Source: Immundisolibacter sp. (GTDB taxonomy: Bacteria; Pseudomonadota; Gammaproteobacteria; Immundisolibacterales; Immundisolibacteraceae). From it: 64,000 bases of DNA. Where the stretch lies: NCBI RefSeq assembly GCF_014359565.1, contig NZ_JACIZD010000004.1, positions 1 through 64,000 of the forward strand. Direction: 5' to 3'. A program made the translations under genes and the position numbers. This document shows positions 43,342 to 55,446 of this stretch, in pieces. Numbering within the stretch: the first letter of the stretch is position 1; each line of letters begins with the position of its first letter. The notes under the pieces were generated by a model. The model was not told the origin of the DNA and made no database searches. It was given only the letters and a program-made list of their open reading frames with translations.

Positions 43342-45801
43342 TCAGACAACGATATTGACCAGCTTGCCCGGCACCACGATGACCTTGCGCACCGGCGCCT
43401 CGCCCACGAAACGCTGCACGTTCGGCTCGGCCAGCGCCGCCGCGCGCACGGCTTCCTGATCGGCGCCGGCCGGCACCCGCACGGTGCCGCGCAGCTTGCC
43501 TGAAACCTGCACTGCCAGCGTGATTTCATCGGCTTGCAGCGCCGCCGGGTCGACCAGCGGCCAGGCAGCGCGCAGCAGCGGGCCCTGGTAACCGAGCTCA
43601 TCCCACAGGCCGTGCGTGATGTGCGGGACGATCGGCGACAGCAGCCGCAGCAGGATGGACAGGCCTTCCTCGACCAGCGCCCGGTAGCCGCCGCCGGTTT
43701 CCGGCACCGGCAGGCGCGACAGCTCGTTCAGCATCTTCATGCCGGCCGACACCACGGTGTTGAACTGGTTCTTGCGAAAGTCGTGGCTGGCCTGCTGCAG
43801 ACAAGCGTGGATTTCGCGCCGGGCGTCGCGCTGCGCAGCGTCCAGCGCCTGCGCATCGGCGGCCGGCGCGGTCTCCCGCCAGGCGCGAAAATCGGCCGCG
43901 AAAGCCCACAGGCGCTTCAGGAAACGATTGGCACCGGCCACGCCCTCGTCGGACCATTCCAGCGCCTGGTCCGGGGACGAGGCAAAAATGATGAACAGCC
44001 GCGCCGTGTCCGCGCCGTAGCGATCGATCAGCGCCTGCGGGTCGACCGTGTTGCCCTTGGACTTGGACATCTTGGCGCCGTCCTTGAGCACCATGCCCTG
44101 CGTGAGCAGCCGCGTGAACGGCTCGCTGGCGCTGATCAGGCCCTCGTCGCGCATCAGCTTGGTGAAGAAGCGCGCGTACAGCAGGTGCAGGATGGCGTGC
44201 TCGATGCCGCCGACGTACTGGTCCACCGGCAGCCAGTGGTCGGCGCGCCGGTCCAGCATGGCCGTGTCCAGATCGGGACAGGCAAAACGCGCGAAGTACC
44301 AGGACGACTCGAAGAAGGTGTCGAAGGTGTCCGTCTCGCGGCGCGCCGCACGACCGCAGTCCGGGCAGGTGGTCTCGTAGAACTCGGGCATGCGCGTCAG
44401 CGGCGAGCCGCTGCCGTCCACCGTGACGTCCTCGGGCAGGCGCACCGGCAGCTGCGCGTCCGGCACCGGCACCGGTCCGCAGGCCTCGCAGTGGATGACC
44501 GGAATCGGGCAGCCCCAGTAGCGCTGGCGCGACACGCCCCAGTCGCGCAGGCGGTACTGCACGCGCCGGGCGCCGATGCCGCGCGCCTGCGCCAGGTCCG
44601 CGATGGCGTCGAAGGCCGCCTGAAACTCCAGACCGTCGTGAGGTCCGGAGTTGATCAGCAGGCCCTTGTCGGTGAACGCGGCGTGTTCGACCAGGCTGGC
44701 CGGATCGCCGTCGAAACCAGCCGGCGCCACCACCGGCCGGATCGGCAGCCGGTACTGGCGGGCGAATTCCCAGTCGCGCTGGTCGTGGCCGGGCACGGCC
44801 ATGATGGCGCCCTCGCCGTAGTCCATCAGCACGAAGTTGGCCACCCACACCGGCATCTGCTCGCCGGTCAGCGGATGCACGGCGCGAAGGCCCGTGTCGA
44901 CGCCGAGTTTTTCCTGGGTCTGCAGCGCCGCCTCGCTGGTCTCGCGGGGTTTGAGTTGGTCGATGGCGTCGGCCAGCGCCGGGTTGCCGGCCGCCACCTG
45001 CTGCGCCAGCGGATGCTCGGCCGCCACCGCCATGTAGGTGGCGCCGTACAGCGTGTCCGGGCGCGTGGTGAATACCTTCAACTGCCCGTAGCCGGGCACC
45101 TCGAAGCTCAGTTCCATACCCACCGAGCGGCCGATCCAGTTGCGCTGCATGGTCTTGACCGGCTCCGGCCAGTCCAGGCCGTCCAGGTCCGCCAGCAGTT
45201 CGTCGGCATAAGCGGTGATGCGCAGGAACCACTGCGGAATCTCGCGCCGCTCGACCAGCGCCCCGGAGCGCCAGCCGCGCCCGTCGATGACCTGCTCGTT
45301 GGCCAGCACCGTCTGGTCGACCGGGTCCCAGTTGACCGCCGCCAGCCTGCGGTAGGCCAGGCCTTTCTTCAGCAGGCGCGTGAACAGCCACTGTTCCCAG
45401 CGGTAGTACTCGGGCCGGCAGGTGGCGATCTCGCGCCGCCAGTCATAGGCAAAGCCCAGGCGCTGCAGCTGCGCGCGCATGTGGGCGATGTTGTCGTAGG
45501 TCCAGCGGCTGGGCGCGATGCCGCGCTGGATGGCGGCGTTCTCGGCCGGCATGCCGAAGGCGTCCCAGCCCATCGGCTGCAGCACGCGCCGGCCCTGCAT
45601 CATCTGAAAGCGCGCCAGCACGTCGCCGATGGTGTAATTGCGCACGTGGCCCATGTGCAGCGCACCGGACGGGTACGGAAACATCGACAGGCAGTAGAAC
45701 TTCTCGCCCGGCCCGTCGTCGGCCGCCGCGAAGGCGTGGTGTTCCTGCCACCAGGCCTGTGCCTGGGCTTCGACCGTGGCGGCGTCGTACTGGCGATTCA
45801 T
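43342..45801 (-). CDS. leuS: Leucyl-tRNA synthetase
   Basis: The 819-residue enzyme charges tRNA-Leu. The HIGH-type motif is in [18 protein letters not shown] and the KMSKS loop in [16 protein letters not shown]. An editing domain (CP1) includes [22 protein letters not shown] and the zinc-like cluster CEACGPVPV...TTCPDCG. Full length. Confidence 0.98.
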   Translation of the reverse strand: MNRQYDAATVEAQAQAWWQEHHAFAAADDGPGEKFYCLSMFPYPSGALHMGHVRNYTIGDVLARFQMMQGRRVLQPMGWDAFGMPAENAAIQRGIAPSRWTYDNIAHMRAQLQRLGFAYDWRREIATCRPEYYRWEQWLFTRLLKKGLAYRRLAAVNWDPVDQTVLANEQVIDGRGWRSGALVERREIPQWFLRITAYADELLADLDGLDWPEPVKTMQRNWIGRSVGMELSFEVPGYGQLKVFTTRPDTLYGATYMAVAAEHPLAQQVAAGNPALADAIDQLKPRETSEAALQTQEKLGVDTGLRAVHPLTGEQMPVWVANFVLMDYGEGAIMAVPGHDQRDWEFARQYRLPIRPVVAPAGFDGDPASLVEHAAFTDKGLLINSGPHDGLEFQAAFDAIADLAQARGIGARRVQYRLRDWGVSRQRYWGCPIPVIHCEACGPVPVPDAQLPVRLPEDVTVDGSGSPLTRMPEFYETTCPDCGRAARRETDTFDTFFESSWYFARFACPDLDTAMLDRRADHWLPVDQYVGGIEHAILHLLYARFFTKLMRDEGLISASEPFTRLLTQGMVLKDGAKMSKSKGNTVDPQALIDRYGADTARLFIIFASSPDQALEWSDEGVAGANRFLKRLWAFAADFRAWRETAPAADAQALDAAQRDARREIHACLQQASHDFRKNQFNTVVSAGMKMLNELSRLPVPETGGGYRALVEEGLSILLRLLSPIVPHITHGLWDELGYQGPLLRAAWPLVDPAALQADEITLAVQVSGKLRGTVRVPAGADQEAVRAAALAEPNVQRFVGEAPVRKVIVVPGKLVNIVV

Positions 45802-45838
45802 GAAGGACTGCGCAAGGGCGGCAAAAAAAGACCGCCGA

Positions 45839-47326
45839 TTATAGCCGCCGGCCCGTGCCCGCCCGGCCCCGCCACCCGCCGACCAGACACAGCGCCAGGC
45901 ACAGCAGCGTCACCGGCATCTCGCCGAAGCGCGCGAACGGCGTCAGGCCCCGCCGCGGCAGCAGCTCGCCGCGCAGCACAGTCGGCTCGAAAGGCGCCGC
46001 GCGGGCCGTGACCCGGCCGCGGTGGTCGATGATGGCGGTAACCCCCGTGTTGGTGGCGCGGGCAATCGGTCTGCCCAGCTCACGGGCCCGCATGCGGGCG
46101 ATGTCCAGGTGCTGCGGCGGGGCGGTGGAATCGCCAAACCAGGCGTCGTTGCTGATGTTGATGAGCCAGTCGGCCGCCGCGCCGGCGCGCAGTTCCTGCG
46201 GAAACAGGATCTCGTAACACACCGACGCCGCCACCCGCGATTCGCCGATCCGCAGCAGCGGCTGGCCCGGACCACCGGTCGAGAAATCCGACATCGGCAC
46301 CGCCAGCAGGTCCAGCACCGGGCCGATCTGGCGCTGCAGCGGCACGTACTCGCCAAACGGCACCAGGTGCCGCTTGCGGTACTCGCCGCCCGGACCCGTC
46401 AACTGCACCAGGGCGTTGTAGTAGCGCCCGCCGGCATCCTCGATCGGCATGCCGATCAGCAGCGCGGCGCCGCCACGCTGGGCAGCCTCGCGCAGCGCGG
46501 TGAAATAGCCGGCATCCACCTGGCTCGGCAATGCGGGAATGGCGTTTTCCGGCCAGATGACGACATCGGCGTCGAAGTGCCCGGCGCTCAGGCGCCGGTA
46601 GCGGGCCAGTGTTTCCTCGAAATAGGCCGGATCCCACTTCATCTGCTGCTCGACGTTGCCCTGCACCAGAGCGACACGCACCGGCGGCCCGGCCGGCTGC
46701 GTCCAGTCCAGCCGGCCGAGCGCCAGCCCGCCGGTCGTCAGCGCAACGAATATCAGGGCTGCCGGCCAGCGCCGCCGGGGGCGGTTTGACAGGTGCACCA
46801 GCAAGGCCGCCGAGGCTGTCAGGGCCAGTCCGACGCCGGCCATCCCGAGCAGCGGCGCGAAGGCACCGAGCGGACTGTCGATCTGGCTGTAGCCGGGCGC
46901 CAGCCACGGGAAGCCGGTCAGCAGCCAGGAACGCAGCCATTCGGCCAAGCCCAGCGTTCCAGTTGCGGCAAGCAGAAAGGCGCCGTCACTGCGGCCAAGA
47001 CGTCTGGCCGCATACAGCGCCAGGGCCGGAAACAGCGCCAGGTAAGCGACCAGCGCCGCCGTGACCAGCGTCGCACTGGCGGCATCCATGTTGCCGTAGC
47101 GGTAGCAACTGATGAAGATCCAGTACAGGCCGCCGCCGAACCAGGCCAGACCGAACACATAGCCGCGGGCCGCCGCTTCCCGCGCGGTGCCCCGCATGGC
47201 CACGGCCAGCAATCCGGCCAGCGCCAGCAGTGCCAGCGGCCACAGACCAAACGGCGCATAGGCCAGCGGCATCAGCCCGCCGGCCAGGGCCGCCAGCAGC
47301 AGGCCGGCGCGGCGGTTTCGCGCCAT
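45839..47326 (-). CDS. lnt: Apolipoprotein N-acyltransferase
   Basis: Lnt adds the third acyl chain to lipoproteins in the inner membrane. Of 495 residues, the first 190 form about seven helices and the rest a nitrilase-like periplasmic domain. The catalytic triad is visible as E in [13 protein letters not shown] in [15 protein letters not shown] and C in [14 protein letters not shown] 47326 is used; GAGG precedes it. Confidence 0.96.
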   Translation of the reverse strand: MARNRRAGLLLAALAGGLMPLAYAPFGLWPLALLALAGLLAVAMRGTAREAAARGYVFGLAWFGGGLYWIFISCYRYGNMDAASATLVTAALVAYLALFPALALYAARRLGRSDGAFLLAATGTLGLAEWLRSWLLTGFPWLAPGYSQIDSPLGAFAPLLGMAGVGLALTASAALLVHLSNRPRRRWPAALIFVALTTGGLALGRLDWTQPAGPPVRVALVQGNVEQQMKWDPAYFEETLARYRRLSAGHFDADVVIWPENAIPALPSQVDAGYFTALREAAQRGGAALLIGMPIEDAGGRYYNALVQLTGPGGEYRKRHLVPFGEYVPLQRQIGPVLDLLAVPMSDFSTGGPGQPLLRIGESRVAASVCYEILFPQELRAGAAADWLINISNDAWFGDSTAPPQHLDIARMRARELGRPIARATNTGVTAIIDHRGRVTARAAPFEPTVLRGELLPRRGLTPFARFGEMPVTLLCLALCLVGGWRGRAGTGRRL

Positions 47327-47335
47327 CAAGGCGCC

Positions 47336-48190
47336 TCAGCCGTCGTCCGGCTCCGCGGCGACCACCGCCGCGCGGCGCACCCGGAGCTGCTCAATGCGCC
47401 GCCCGTCGGCGGCCGTTACCTCGAATTCGAAACCCTGATACTCGATCCGCTCGCCGACTTCCGGCAGGTGCCCGAACTGCTGGGCCAGCAGCCCGCCGAC
47501 CGTGTCGAACTCCTCGTCACTGAAACTGACGCCGAAATGGGCATTGAAGTCCTCGATCGGCGTCAGACCATGCACCAGCGCACTGCCGTCATCGGCCGGC
47601 TCGATGTCGGTCTCGTCCTCGTCGAAGTCGTACTCGTCCTCGATCTCGCCGACGATCTGCTCCAGCACGTCCTCGATGGTGACCAGGCCGGCCACGCCGC
47701 CGTACTCGTCGACCACGATCGCCATGTGGTTGCGGGTCTGGCGAAACTCGCGCAGCAGCACGTTCAGGCGCTTGCTCTCGGGCACGAACACGGCCGGGCG
47801 CAGCACGTCGCGCAGGTTGAACTGACTGTCCCGGCCGGGCTCCAGATACGCCAGCAGGTCCTTGGCCAGCACGATGCCGACCACCTCGTCGCGGTCATCG
47901 CCGATCACCGGGTAGCGCGAATGGCCGTTTGCCTCCACCACCCGTACCAGCGCCGCCAGATCGTCGTCCCGGTGCATCACCACCAGCTGCGAGCGCGGCA
48001 CCATGATGTCGCGCACCTGGCGCTCGCCGATGGTCAGCACGCCCTCGATCATGCGCAGCGTGCCGGCGTCGAGCACCGCCGCCGCCTCGGCGTCCTTCAG
48101 GTGGCGCATCAGCCAGTCGCGGTCGATCGGCTCGCCGAACAGGGCGTGGCTGATGCGCTGCAACAGGCCGTGGTGGCTGTCGCTACTCAT
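47336..48190 (-). CDS. corC: CorC/HlyC-family CBS-domain protein
   Basis: The 284-residue cytoplasmic protein has two CBS domains (VRDIMVPRSQLVVMHRDDD..., and LRPAVFVPESKRLNVLLREFRQTRNHMAIVVDEYGGVAGLVTIEDVLEQIVGEIEDE) and a CorC_HlyC C-terminal domain. It influences Mg2+/Co2+ efflux and envelope processes. The ATG overlaps the ybeY stop by 4 bp. Confidence 0.95.
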   Translation of the reverse strand: MSSDSHHGLLQRISHALFGEPIDRDWLMRHLKDAEAAAVLDAGTLRMIEGVLTIGERQVRDIMVPRSQLVVMHRDDDLAALVRVVEANGHSRYPVIGDDRDEVVGIVLAKDLLAYLEPGRDSQFNLRDVLRPAVFVPESKRLNVLLREFRQTRNHMAIVVDEYGGVAGLVTIEDVLEQIVGEIEDEYDFDEDETDIEPADDGSALVHGLTPIEDFNAHFGVSFSDEEFDTVGGLLAQQFGHLPEVGERIEYQGFEFEVTAADGRRIEQLRVRRAAVVAAEPDDG

Positions 48191-48693
48191 TGCGGGGCGA
48201 GCGCGCCGAGGTCGCTCAAATAGGGGTCTGGCAGTCCAAGATCGGCCATGATGGCCGTCTCTAGCGCTTCCATGGCCAGGCGCTGGGGCTCCTCGTCGTG
48301 ACTGTGGCCGGCCAGGTGCAGCAGGCCATGGATCAGCAGATGCGCCAGGCGCTGCTCGAAGGTCTTGCCATATTCGGCGGCTTCCGCCTGCACCACCGGC
48401 AGGCACAGCACGATGTCGCCCAGCGGCCGCGGCTCGCCGGGCGGCAGCGGAAAATCGTCGTCGAGCGGAAACGACAGCACGTTGGGCGCGTAGTCCTTGC
48501 CGCGGTAGTCGCGATTCAGCTGGCGGGCTTCGCCCTCGTCCACCAGCCGCACCGCCACGTTCACACCGGTCAGGTGCAGCGCCGCCGTCGCCGCCGTCGC
48601 CCAGGCGACGAACACCGCGTCGTCCGGGGCCGCCACGGTGCTGGCGCGGTCGATGTCAACTTCGCTGGTCGCCGGGCTCGGCGTGCTGCTCAT
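48187..48693 (-). CDS. ybeY: Endoribonuclease YbeY (16S rRNA maturation)
   Basis: The 168-residue metalloprotein has the zinc motif [11 protein letters not shown] (HGxLHLxGxDH-type) and [18 protein letters not shown]. It acts in 16S rRNA 3'-end processing and ribosome quality control. Its start lies inside the end of phoH, overlapping by 38 bp. Confidence 0.96.
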   Translation of the reverse strand: MSSTPSPATSEVDIDRASTVAAPDDAVFVAWATAATAALHLTGVNVAVRLVDEGEARQLNRDYRGKDYAPNVLSFPLDDDFPLPPGEPRPLGDIVLCLPVVQAEAAEYGKTFEQRLAHLLIHGLLHLAGHSHDEEPQRLAMEALETAIMADLGLPDPYLSDLGALAPQ

Positions 48694-49636
48694 AGGCGTT
48701 GACGATGCGCTCCACCAGCGGATGGCGGACCACGTCGCGGGCGGTGAAGAAATTGAATGAAATGCCCTCGACGCCCTGCAGCACGCCCAGCACGTGCTTC
48801 AGGCCGGACGGCTTGCCGGGCGGCAGGTCGATCTGCGTCACATCGCCGGTGATGACCGCAGTCGATCCAAAGCCGATGCGCGTCAGGAACATCTTCATCT
48901 GCTCGGGCGTGGTGTTCTGCGCCTCGTCCAGGATGATGAAGGCCTCGTTCAGCGTACGCCCGCGCATGTAGGCCAGCGGGGCGATCTCGATCACGTGGCG
49001 CTCGATCAGCTTGCCGACGCGCTCGAAGGTCAGCATCTCGTACAGGGCGTCGTAGATCGGGCGCAGGTACGGGTCGACCTTCTGCGCCAGGTCGCCGGGC
49101 AAAAAGCCGAGCTTCTCGCCCGCCTCGACTGCTGGGCGCACCAGCACCAGCCGCTGCACTTGTTCTTCGAGCAGGGCCTGCACGGCGCAGGCGACGGCAA
49201 GATAAGTCTTGCCGGTGCCGGCCGGGCCGATGGCGAAATTGATGTCGTGGTTCTGGATGCTGCGCAGGTACTCGCCCTGGCTGCGGCCGCGGGCGCGCAC
49301 CTGCAGGCGCCGGCCGACCGCCACGATGGGCTCGTCGTCGCCCGCATGACCGCCGCGCACCAGCAGGTGCACCTTGGCCGCCGACAGCTCCTCGCTGCTG
49401 GCCGTCTCGGCGTAGATGGTCTGCAGGGCCTGACGGGCGCCGGCCACCGGATCGGCGGCGCCGCTGATGGCGAAAGAGTGACCGTGGCGGCGGATCGCCA
49501 CCCCGAAGTGGCGCTCCACCTGCCCGATGTGGGCGTCGAGCGGCCCGCACATACGGGCCAGGCGGGCGTTGTCGCCCGGTTCCAGGGTGACTTCCGCCAC
49601 CGCGGCGTCGGCCGTCAAACCAACAGGAACCGTCAT
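48656..49636 (-). CDS. phoH: PhoH-like ATPase (YbeZ)
   Basis: The 326-residue P-loop protein has Walker [14 protein letters not shown] and Walker [15 protein letters not shown]-like N-terminal segment precedes them. It partners YbeY in RNA handling. The ATG overlaps the miaB stop by 4 bp. Confidence 0.95.
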   Translation of the reverse strand: MTVPVGLTADAAVAEVTLEPGDNARLARMCGPLDAHIGQVERHFGVAIRRHGHSFAISGAADPVAGARQALQTIYAETASSEELSAAKVHLLVRGGHAGDDEPIVAVGRRLQVRARGRSQGEYLRSIQNHDINFAIGPAGTGKTYLAVACAVQALLEEQVQRLVLVRPAVEAGEKLGFLPGDLAQKVDPYLRPIYDALYEMLTFERVGKLIERHVIEIAPLAYMRGRTLNEAFIILDEAQNTTPEQMKMFLTRIGFGSTAVITGDVTQIDLPPGKPSGLKHVLGVLQGVEGISFNFFTARDVVRHPLVERIVNAYEQHAEPGDQRS

Positions 49637-50979
49637 GCAGCGTGGCGGGAGCCGCTCAGCTCGCCGCGCAGGGTGTGCACCGAAACCGCCGTGATCTTCA
49701 AATCCACCAACTGACCCACGAGCTGCTCACTGGCCAAAAAGTTTACCACCCGATTGTTACCGATCCTGCCAAACAGCCGGCCCTGACCGCGCTTGGCCGG
49801 GCCTTCCACCAGCACCGTCTGCACGCTGCCGACCAGGGTTTCCACGTAAGCCTGCGACTGCCGCTCGATCAACGCCTGCAGCCGCGCCAGGCGTTCCTTC
49901 TTGATCGCCAGCGGCGTGTCGTCCGGCAGCGCCGCCGCCGGCGTGCCGGGCCGGGCGCTATAGATGAAGCTGTAGGCCTCGTCGAAGCCGGCTGCCTCGA
50001 CCATGGCCAGCGTGGCGGCAAAGTCGTCCTCGGTCTCGCCCGGAAAGCCGACGATGATGTCGGTGGTCAGACTCAGGCCGGGCCGCGCCGCCCGCACGCG
50101 GCGGATTTTTTCCAGGTACTCGTCCGCCGTATGGCCGCGCTTCATGGCCCGCAGGATGCGGTCCGAGCCGCTTTGCACCGGCAGGTGCAGGTGCGGGGCG
50201 AGCTTGGGCACCTCGGCATAGGCCGCCACCAGCGTGTCCGTGAACTCCACCGGATGCGAGGTGGTGAAGCGGATGCGCGCGATGCCGTCGATCTGCGCCA
50301 CCTGGCGTATCAGTTCGGCCAGGTCCGCCACCCCGCCGCGCGGCGTGGCGCCGCGGTAGGCGTTCACGTTCTGGCCCAGCAGCGTCACCTCGCGCACGCC
50401 CTGCTCGGCGTAGACCGCGACCTCGGTCAGCACGTCCAGCAGCGGGCGGCTGAATTCCTCGCCGCGCGTGTACGGCACCACGCAGAAGCTGCAGTACTTC
50501 GAGCAGCCCTCCATGGCCGACACGAACGCGGTCGGGCCGTTCGCCCGCGGCAGCGGCAGATGATCGAACTTCTCGATCTCGGGAAAGCTCACGTCCACCG
50601 CCGCCTGGCGACCCTGCGCCTGATTCAGCAGCAGCGGCAAACGATGGATGGTCTGCGGCCCGAAGATCAGGTCCACATACGGCGCCCGCTCACGCAGCCG
50701 GTCGCCTTCCTGGCTGGCCACGCAGCCGCCGACGCCGATCACCAGCTCCGGACGGTAGCGCTTGAAGTCGTGCCACCAGGCGCCCAGCTCCGAGAACACC
50801 TTCTCTTGCGCCTTCTCGCGGATCGAACAGGTATTCAGCAGCAGCACGTCGGCCTGCGCCGGGTCGTCGGTGGACTCGAGACCATGCGACTGCGCAAGCA
50901 CATCGGCGATGCGCTGCGAGTCGTACACGTTCATCTGACAGCCGAGGGTCTTGACGTGCAGTTTGCGGGGCGTGGTCAT
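49633..50979 (-). CDS. miaB: tRNA-2-methylthio-N6-dimethylallyladenosine synthase
   Basis: MiaB thiomethylates A37 of tRNAs using two Fe-S clusters and SAM. The 448-residue protein has N-terminal cluster cysteines ([32 protein letters not shown]), the radical-SAM motif CSKYCSFC and a C-terminal TRAM domain. ATG 50979 is preferred over the longer frame. It diverges from mnmG with an 87-bp gap that should hold both promoters. Confidence 0.97.
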   Translation of the reverse strand: MTTPRKLHVKTLGCQMNVYDSQRIADVLAQSHGLESTDDPAQADVLLLNTCSIREKAQEKVFSELGAWWHDFKRYRPELVIGVGGCVASQEGDRLRERAPYVDLIFGPQTIHRLPLLLNQAQGRQAAVDVSFPEIEKFDHLPLPRANGPTAFVSAMEGCSKYCSFCVVPYTRGEEFSRPLLDVLTEVAVYAEQGVREVTLLGQNVNAYRGATPRGGVADLAELIRQVAQIDGIARIRFTTSHPVEFTDTLVAAYAEVPKLAPHLHLPVQSGSDRILRAMKRGHTADEYLEKIRRVRAARPGLSLTTDIIVGFPGETEDDFAATLAMVEAAGFDEAYSFIYSARPGTPAAALPDDTPLAIKKERLARLQALIERQSQAYVETLVGSVQTVLVEGPAKRGQGRLFGRIGNNRVVNFLASEQLVGQLVDLKITAVSVHTLRGELSGSRHAA

Positions 50980-51066
50980 GGGCGGGGAAACGGCCGGAAA
51001 CAGCCTGACAGCGGTATACAAGGCCGCCTATCATAACGACTTCCCCCTGCCCTGCCCGTGACTTCC

Positions 51067-52956
51067 ATGCAGTTCGACCGCCCCTTCGACGTGATCGTGG
51101 TCGGCGCCGGCCACGCCGGTGTCGAGGCCGCGCTGGCGGCTGCCCGCAGCGGCGCCGCGACCCTGCTGCTGACCCAGAACCTGGAAACCATCGGCCAGAT
51201 GTCCTGCAACCCGGCCATCGGCGGCATCGGCAAGAGCCACCTGGTGCGCGAGATCGATGCGCTGGGCGGCGCCATGGCGCTGGCCGCCGATCGCGCCGGC
51301 ATCCAGTTCCGGGTGCTGAACCGCAGCAAGGGCCCGGCGGTGCGCGCCACCCGCGCCCAGGCCGACCGGGCGCTGTACCGCCAGACCGTGCGCGGCATGG
51401 TCGAGGCGCAGCCGAACCTGAGTCTTTTCCAGCAGAACGTCGAGGACCTGATCGTCGAGGACGGCCGCGTGCGCGGCGTGCTCACGCAGATGGGCCTGAG
51501 TTTCAGCGCCCGCGCGGTGGTGCTGACCACCGGCACCTTCCTGGGCGGCGTCATCCACGTCGGCGAGCAGCATTACGGCGGCGGCCGGGCCGGTGATGCG
51601 CCGGCCATCGCGCTGGCGCGGCGCCTGCGCGAGCTCGGCCTGCCGGTCGGGCGCCTTAAAACCGGCACGCCGCCACGCCTGGACGGGCGCAGCATCGACT
51701 ACTCGCGCCTGCAGGAACAGCCGGGCGACACGCCAACGCCGGTGTTCTCGTACCTGGGCAGCGCCCGGCTGCACCCGCGCCAGGTCAGCTGCCACCTGAC
51801 CTACACCAGCGAGCGCACGCACGACATCATCCGCGCCAACCTGCACCGCTCGCCCATGTACGCCGGCGCCATCGAGGGCGTCGGGCCGCGCTACTGCCCG
51901 TCCATCGAGGACAAGGTGGTGCGCTTTGCCGACAAGACCGCGCACCAGATTTTCGTCGAACCGGAGGGCCTGGACACCTGCGAGGTGTACCCGAACGGCA
52001 TCTCCACCAGCCTGCCGTTCGACGTGCAGCTGGCGCTGGTGCGCTCCATCGCCGGCTTCGAGCACGCGCACATCCTGCGCCCCGGCTACGCCATCGAGTA
52101 CGACTTCTTCGACCCGCGCGCGCTGCAGCCGTGGCTGGAGACCCAGGCGCTTGGCGACCTGTTCTTCGCCGGCCAGATCAACGGCACCACCGGCTACGAG
52201 GAAGCCGCCGCGCAGGGCCTGATCGCCGGCCTGAACGCGGCGCGCCGGGCGCGGGATCTGGAACCCTGGTGGCCGCGCCGGGACGAGGCCTACATCGGCG
52301 TGCTGATCGACGACCTGACCACCCGCGGCACGCGCGAGCCGTACCGCATGTTCACCTCGCGGGCCGAGTACCGCCTGTGGCTGCGCGAGGACAACGCCGA
52401 CCAGCGCCTGACCGAAACCGGCCGGGCGCTCGGCCTGGTGGACGACGTGCGCTGGGCGCATTTTTGCCGCAAGCAGGACGTCATCGCCGCCGAAAAAGCG
52501 CGCCTCGGCGCCATCCTGCTGCGCCCGGAGCGGCTCGACGAAGCCGACCTGGCGCTGCTGGGCGGCCCGCTGTCGCGCGAGAGCACGGCGCTCGACCTGC
52601 TGCGCCGTCCGACCATCGACTACCCCACCCTGCACCGCCTGCCGGGCGTGGGCGAGCCGCATGCGGATGCCGAGGCCACCGCCCAGCTCGAAATCGACCT
52701 CAAGTACGACGGCTACCTCGGTCGCCAGCGGGCCGAGATCGAACGTCAGCGCCACGCCGAAACCACCGCCCTGGCGGCCGATCTGGACTACGCCGCCATC
52801 CGCGGCCTGTCGCACGAGGTGCGCCAGAAACTCGCCGCCGCCCGGCCCGCCACCATCGGCCAGGCCAGCCGCGTGCCGGGCGTCACGCCGGCCGCCATCT
52901 CGCTGCTGCTGGTGCACCTGAAACGCCGCAACCGTCCGTCCGTCGATGCCGCCTGA
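51067..52956 (+). CDS. mnmG: tRNA uridine-5-carboxymethylaminomethyl modification enzyme MnmG
   Basis: The 629-residue FAD protein modifies the wobble uridine of tRNA with Mnm[22 protein letters not shown] is the FAD-binding motif; [24 protein letters not shown] and [12 protein letters not shown] are family signatures. A GTG at 51058 is an alternative start. rsmG begins 11 bp before the stop. Confidence 0.97.
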   Translation: MQFDRPFDVIVVGAGHAGVEAALAAARSGAATLLLTQNLETIGQMSCNPAIGGIGKSHLVREIDALGGAMALAADRAGIQFRVLNRSKGPAVRATRAQADRALYRQTVRGMVEAQPNLSLFQQNVEDLIVEDGRVRGVLTQMGLSFSARAVVLTTGTFLGGVIHVGEQHYGGGRAGDAPAIALARRLRELGLPVGRLKTGTPPRLDGRSIDYSRLQEQPGDTPTPVFSYLGSARLHPRQVSCHLTYTSERTHDIIRANLHRSPMYAGAIEGVGPRYCPSIEDKVVRFADKTAHQIFVEPEGLDTCEVYPNGISTSLPFDVQLALVRSIAGFEHAHILRPGYAIEYDFFDPRALQPWLETQALGDLFFAGQINGTTGYEEAAAQGLIAGLNAARRARDLEPWWPRRDEAYIGVLIDDLTTRGTREPYRMFTSRAEYRLWLREDNADQRLTETGRALGLVDDVRWAHFCRKQDVIAAEKARLGAILLRPERLDEADLALLGGPLSRESTALDLLRRPTIDYPTLHRLPGVGEPHADAEATAQLEIDLKYDGYLGRQRAEIERQRHAETTALAADLDYAAIRGLSHEVRQKLAAARPATIGQASRVPGVTPAAISLLLVHLKRRNRPSVDAA

Positions 52957-53608
52957 GGCGGCGCCCGGCGACTGGGATCAGGCGCGCAGGCAGCTCGACC
53001 AGGGCCTGGTCGCTTTAAATCTTGACCTGCCGGCCGCCAGCCGGGATCAGCTGATCGCCCTGCTGCGCCTGCTCGCGCAGTGGAATCGCAGCTTCAACCT
53101 CACCGCCCTGCGCACGCCGGCCGACATGGTGGCAGGCCACCTGCTGGACAGCCTGGCGGTGCTGGCGCACCTGCCGCCGGGGCGGCTGCTGGATGTGGGC
53201 ACCGGCGCCGGCTTTCCCGGCCTGCCGCTGGCCATAGCCCGGCCGGACACGGCGCACGTGCTGCTCGACAGCCACCTCAAGAAGACCCGCTTCGTGCAGC
53301 ATGCGGCCTTGACGCTGGACCTGCATAACGTCGAAGTGGTCCAGCAGCGCGCCGAGCAATACCAGCCGGACCCGCCGTTCCCGGTGGTGATCGCACGGGC
53401 ATTCGCTCCCCTGCCTCGCCTGCTGCGCCTGATCGGCGACCTGTGCGCGCCCGGCGGCCGTGTACTGGCGCTCAAGGGACCGGCTGTCGAAACGGAACTG
53501 ACCGACCTGCCGGCCCAGTTCGAGCACATCGACACGCTGACCCTGCCCGCCGTGACCGGCCGTGACCGGCGCACGCTGGTCGTGCTGGCGCGGCGGGCGG
53601 TCGGGTAA
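52946..53608 (+). CDS. rsmG: 16S rRNA G527 N7-methyltransferase
   Basis: The 220-residue methyltransferase has [28 protein letters not shown] and the SAM motif [20 protein letters not shown]. It overlaps mnmG by 11 bp, the classical gidA-gidB arrangement near the chromosome origin. Confidence 0.97.
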   Translation: MPPEAAPGDWDQARRQLDQGLVALNLDLPAASRDQLIALLRLLAQWNRSFNLTALRTPADMVAGHLLDSLAVLAHLPPGRLLDVGTGAGFPGLPLAIARPDTAHVLLDSHLKKTRFVQHAALTLDLHNVEVVQQRAEQYQPDPPFPVVIARAFAPLPRLLRLIGDLCAPGGRVLALKGPAVETELTDLPAQFEHIDTLTLPAVTGRDRRTLVVLARRAVG

Positions 53609-53643
53609 AGTGTCGCCGCCGCGCAGTTCCTGAACCCAAATCC

Positions 53644-54417
53644 ATGCCACGCATCATCGCCATCGCCAACCAGAAAGGCGGGGTCGGCAAGACCACCACC
53701 ACCGTCAATCTGGCGGCGAGTCTCGCCCGCGCGCGCCAGCGGGTGCTGCTGATCGACCTGGACCCACAGGGCAACGCCACCACCGGCAGCGGCATCGACA
53801 AACGCGCCGCCAGCCCCGCCACGCTGGAAGTGCTGACCGGCGAGGCGACCCTGGCCGATGCGCGCCAGACCGTGCCGGCCGGCTTCGACGTGCTGCCGGC
53901 CAACGCCGACCTGACCGCCGCCAAGGTGCTGCTGCTGCAGATCGAGCGGCGCGAGTTCCGCCTGCGCGACGCGCTCGGCCCGATCCGCGACGAATACCAC
54001 TACGTGCTGATCGACTGCCCGCCGGCGCTCGACATGCTGACCGTGAACGCGCTGACCGCCGCCGGCTCCGTGCTGATCCCCATGCAGTGCGAGTACTACG
54101 CGCTGGAGGGCCTGTCCGACCTGCTCGACACCATCAACGACATCGCGAGCAGCGCCAACCCCGGCCTGCACGTGGAAGGCGTCCTGCGCAGCATGTTCGA
54201 CCCGCGCAGCCGCCTGTCGCGCGACGTGTCCGAACAGTTGCAAAGCCACTTCGGCGAGCGCCTGTACCGCACCGTGATTCCGCGCAACGTGCGCCTGGCC
54301 GAGGCGCCCAGCCACGGCCTGCCAGTGCTCGACTACGACCGCAGCTGCGTCGGCAGCACGGCCTTTCTCACCCTGGCCGGCGAAATGCTGCGCCGGCATC
54401 ACCTGAAGGCCAGCTGA
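53644..54417 (+). CDS. parA: Chromosome-partitioning ATPase ParA
   Basis: The 257-residue ParA/Soj ATPase moves origin regions with ParB. The deviant Walker A KGGVGKTTTTVNLA (from residue 11) and LIDLDPQGNATTGSG are clear. It begins 35 bp after rsmG and shares TGATG with parB. Confidence 0.97.
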   Translation: MPRIIAIANQKGGVGKTTTTVNLAASLARARQRVLLIDLDPQGNATTGSGIDKRAASPATLEVLTGEATLADARQTVPAGFDVLPANADLTAAKVLLLQIERREFRLRDALGPIRDEYHYVLIDCPPALDMLTVNALTAAGSVLIPMQCEYYALEGLSDLLDTINDIASSANPGLHVEGVLRSMFDPRSRLSRDVSEQLQSHFGERLYRTVIPRNVRLAEAPSHGLPVLDYDRSCVGSTAFLTLAGEMLRRHHLKAS

Positions 54418-55262
54418 TGAGCCAGAAACGGGGACTTGGCCGTGGCCTGGAAGCGCTGCTCAGCAGCGCCGCGCCGGCCAGCAACAGCGAACGGCTGGTG
54501 CGCCTGCCGATCGAGCAGATCGAACGCGGCCGCTACCAGCCGCGCCGCCACATCGGCGAGGAAGAACTCGCCGCCCTGGCCGACTCCATCCGCGCCCAGG
54601 GCGTGGTGCAGCCGGTGGTGGTGCGCATGATCGGCGAACAGCGCTACGAACTGATCGCCGGCGAACGGCGCTGGCGGGCCTCGCAACTGGCCGGCCTGCA
54701 CGAACTGCCGGCCATCGTGCGCGACATTCCCGACGAAGCCGCGGCGGCCGTGGCGCTGATCGAGAACATCCAGCGCCAGGACCTGAACGCCATGGAAGAG
54801 GCCGACGCACTCGAACGCCTGACGCGCGAGTTCGGTCTCACCCACGAGCAAGTGGCGCGCGCCGTCGGCCGCTCGCGCGTGGCGGTCAGCAACCTGCTGC
54901 GCCTGCGCCAGCTCACGCCGCAGGTGCGCGCGCTGCTCGAAAGCCGCCAGCTGGACATGGGCCACGCCCGCGCCCTGCTGGCGCTGGAAGGCACGGCGCA
55001 GATCGAACTGGCGCAGCGGGTGGCAGCGCAGGGCCTGTCAGTGCGCCAGACCGAGCATCTGGTGGCCCGCGAACTGCGCGGCGAGACCACGACGCCCGCC
55101 ACGAAGCCCGCGCCCAGCGCCGACGTGCGGCACCTGGAGCAGAATCTCGAAGAACGCCTCGGCGCGAAAGTCAGCATCGAACACGGCCGCCGCGGTGGCC
55201 GGCTGGTGATCCGCTACTCCAGCCTGGACGAGCTGGACGGGATACTGGGGCATATCAAGTAA
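54417..55262 (+). CDS. parB: Chromosome-partitioning protein ParB
   Basis: The 281-residue CTPase/DNA-binding protein has RYQPRRHIGEEELAALADSIRAQGVVQPVVVR, the CTP-binding ELIAGERRWRAS and NIQRQDLNAMEEA motifs, and the helix-turn-helix LTHEQVARAVGRSRVAVSNLLRL. I saw no parS-like palindrome in the immediate surroundings. Confidence 0.97.
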   Translation: MSQKRGLGRGLEALLSSAAPASNSERLVRLPIEQIERGRYQPRRHIGEEELAALADSIRAQGVVQPVVVRMIGEQRYELIAGERRWRASQLAGLHELPAIVRDIPDEAAAAVALIENIQRQDLNAMEEADALERLTREFGLTHEQVARAVGRSRVAVSNLLRLRQLTPQVRALLESRQLDMGHARALLALEGTAQIELAQRVAAQGLSVRQTEHLVARELRGETTTPATKPAPSADVRHLEQNLEERLGAKVSIEHGRRGGRLVIRYSSLDELDGILGHIK

Positions 55263-55446
55263 TTGGCCACCCGGCGCAATGATAGACGATGGGTTACTAC
55301 TGCGCGCCGCCACGGCAGGCAGGGGCGCTACATCAACCCCGTCCCACGGGCGCTAGGCTGGCCACAGGAAACGTAACATCGGCTGCAATAGGGCGATATT
55401 TTCGGTAACGGGTCCGGCAATTTGAGCTAGTCAGGGAGCCTCTGAA

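Noticed and set aside
43534-46011. 825-codon plus-strand open frame opposite leuS
   Set aside because: Antisense shadow of leuS; no motif or ribosome-binding site.
53608-55446. parS sites near parAB
   Set aside because: Looked for TGTTTCACGTGAAACA-like palindromes around the genes by eye and found none; they may lie outside the window.
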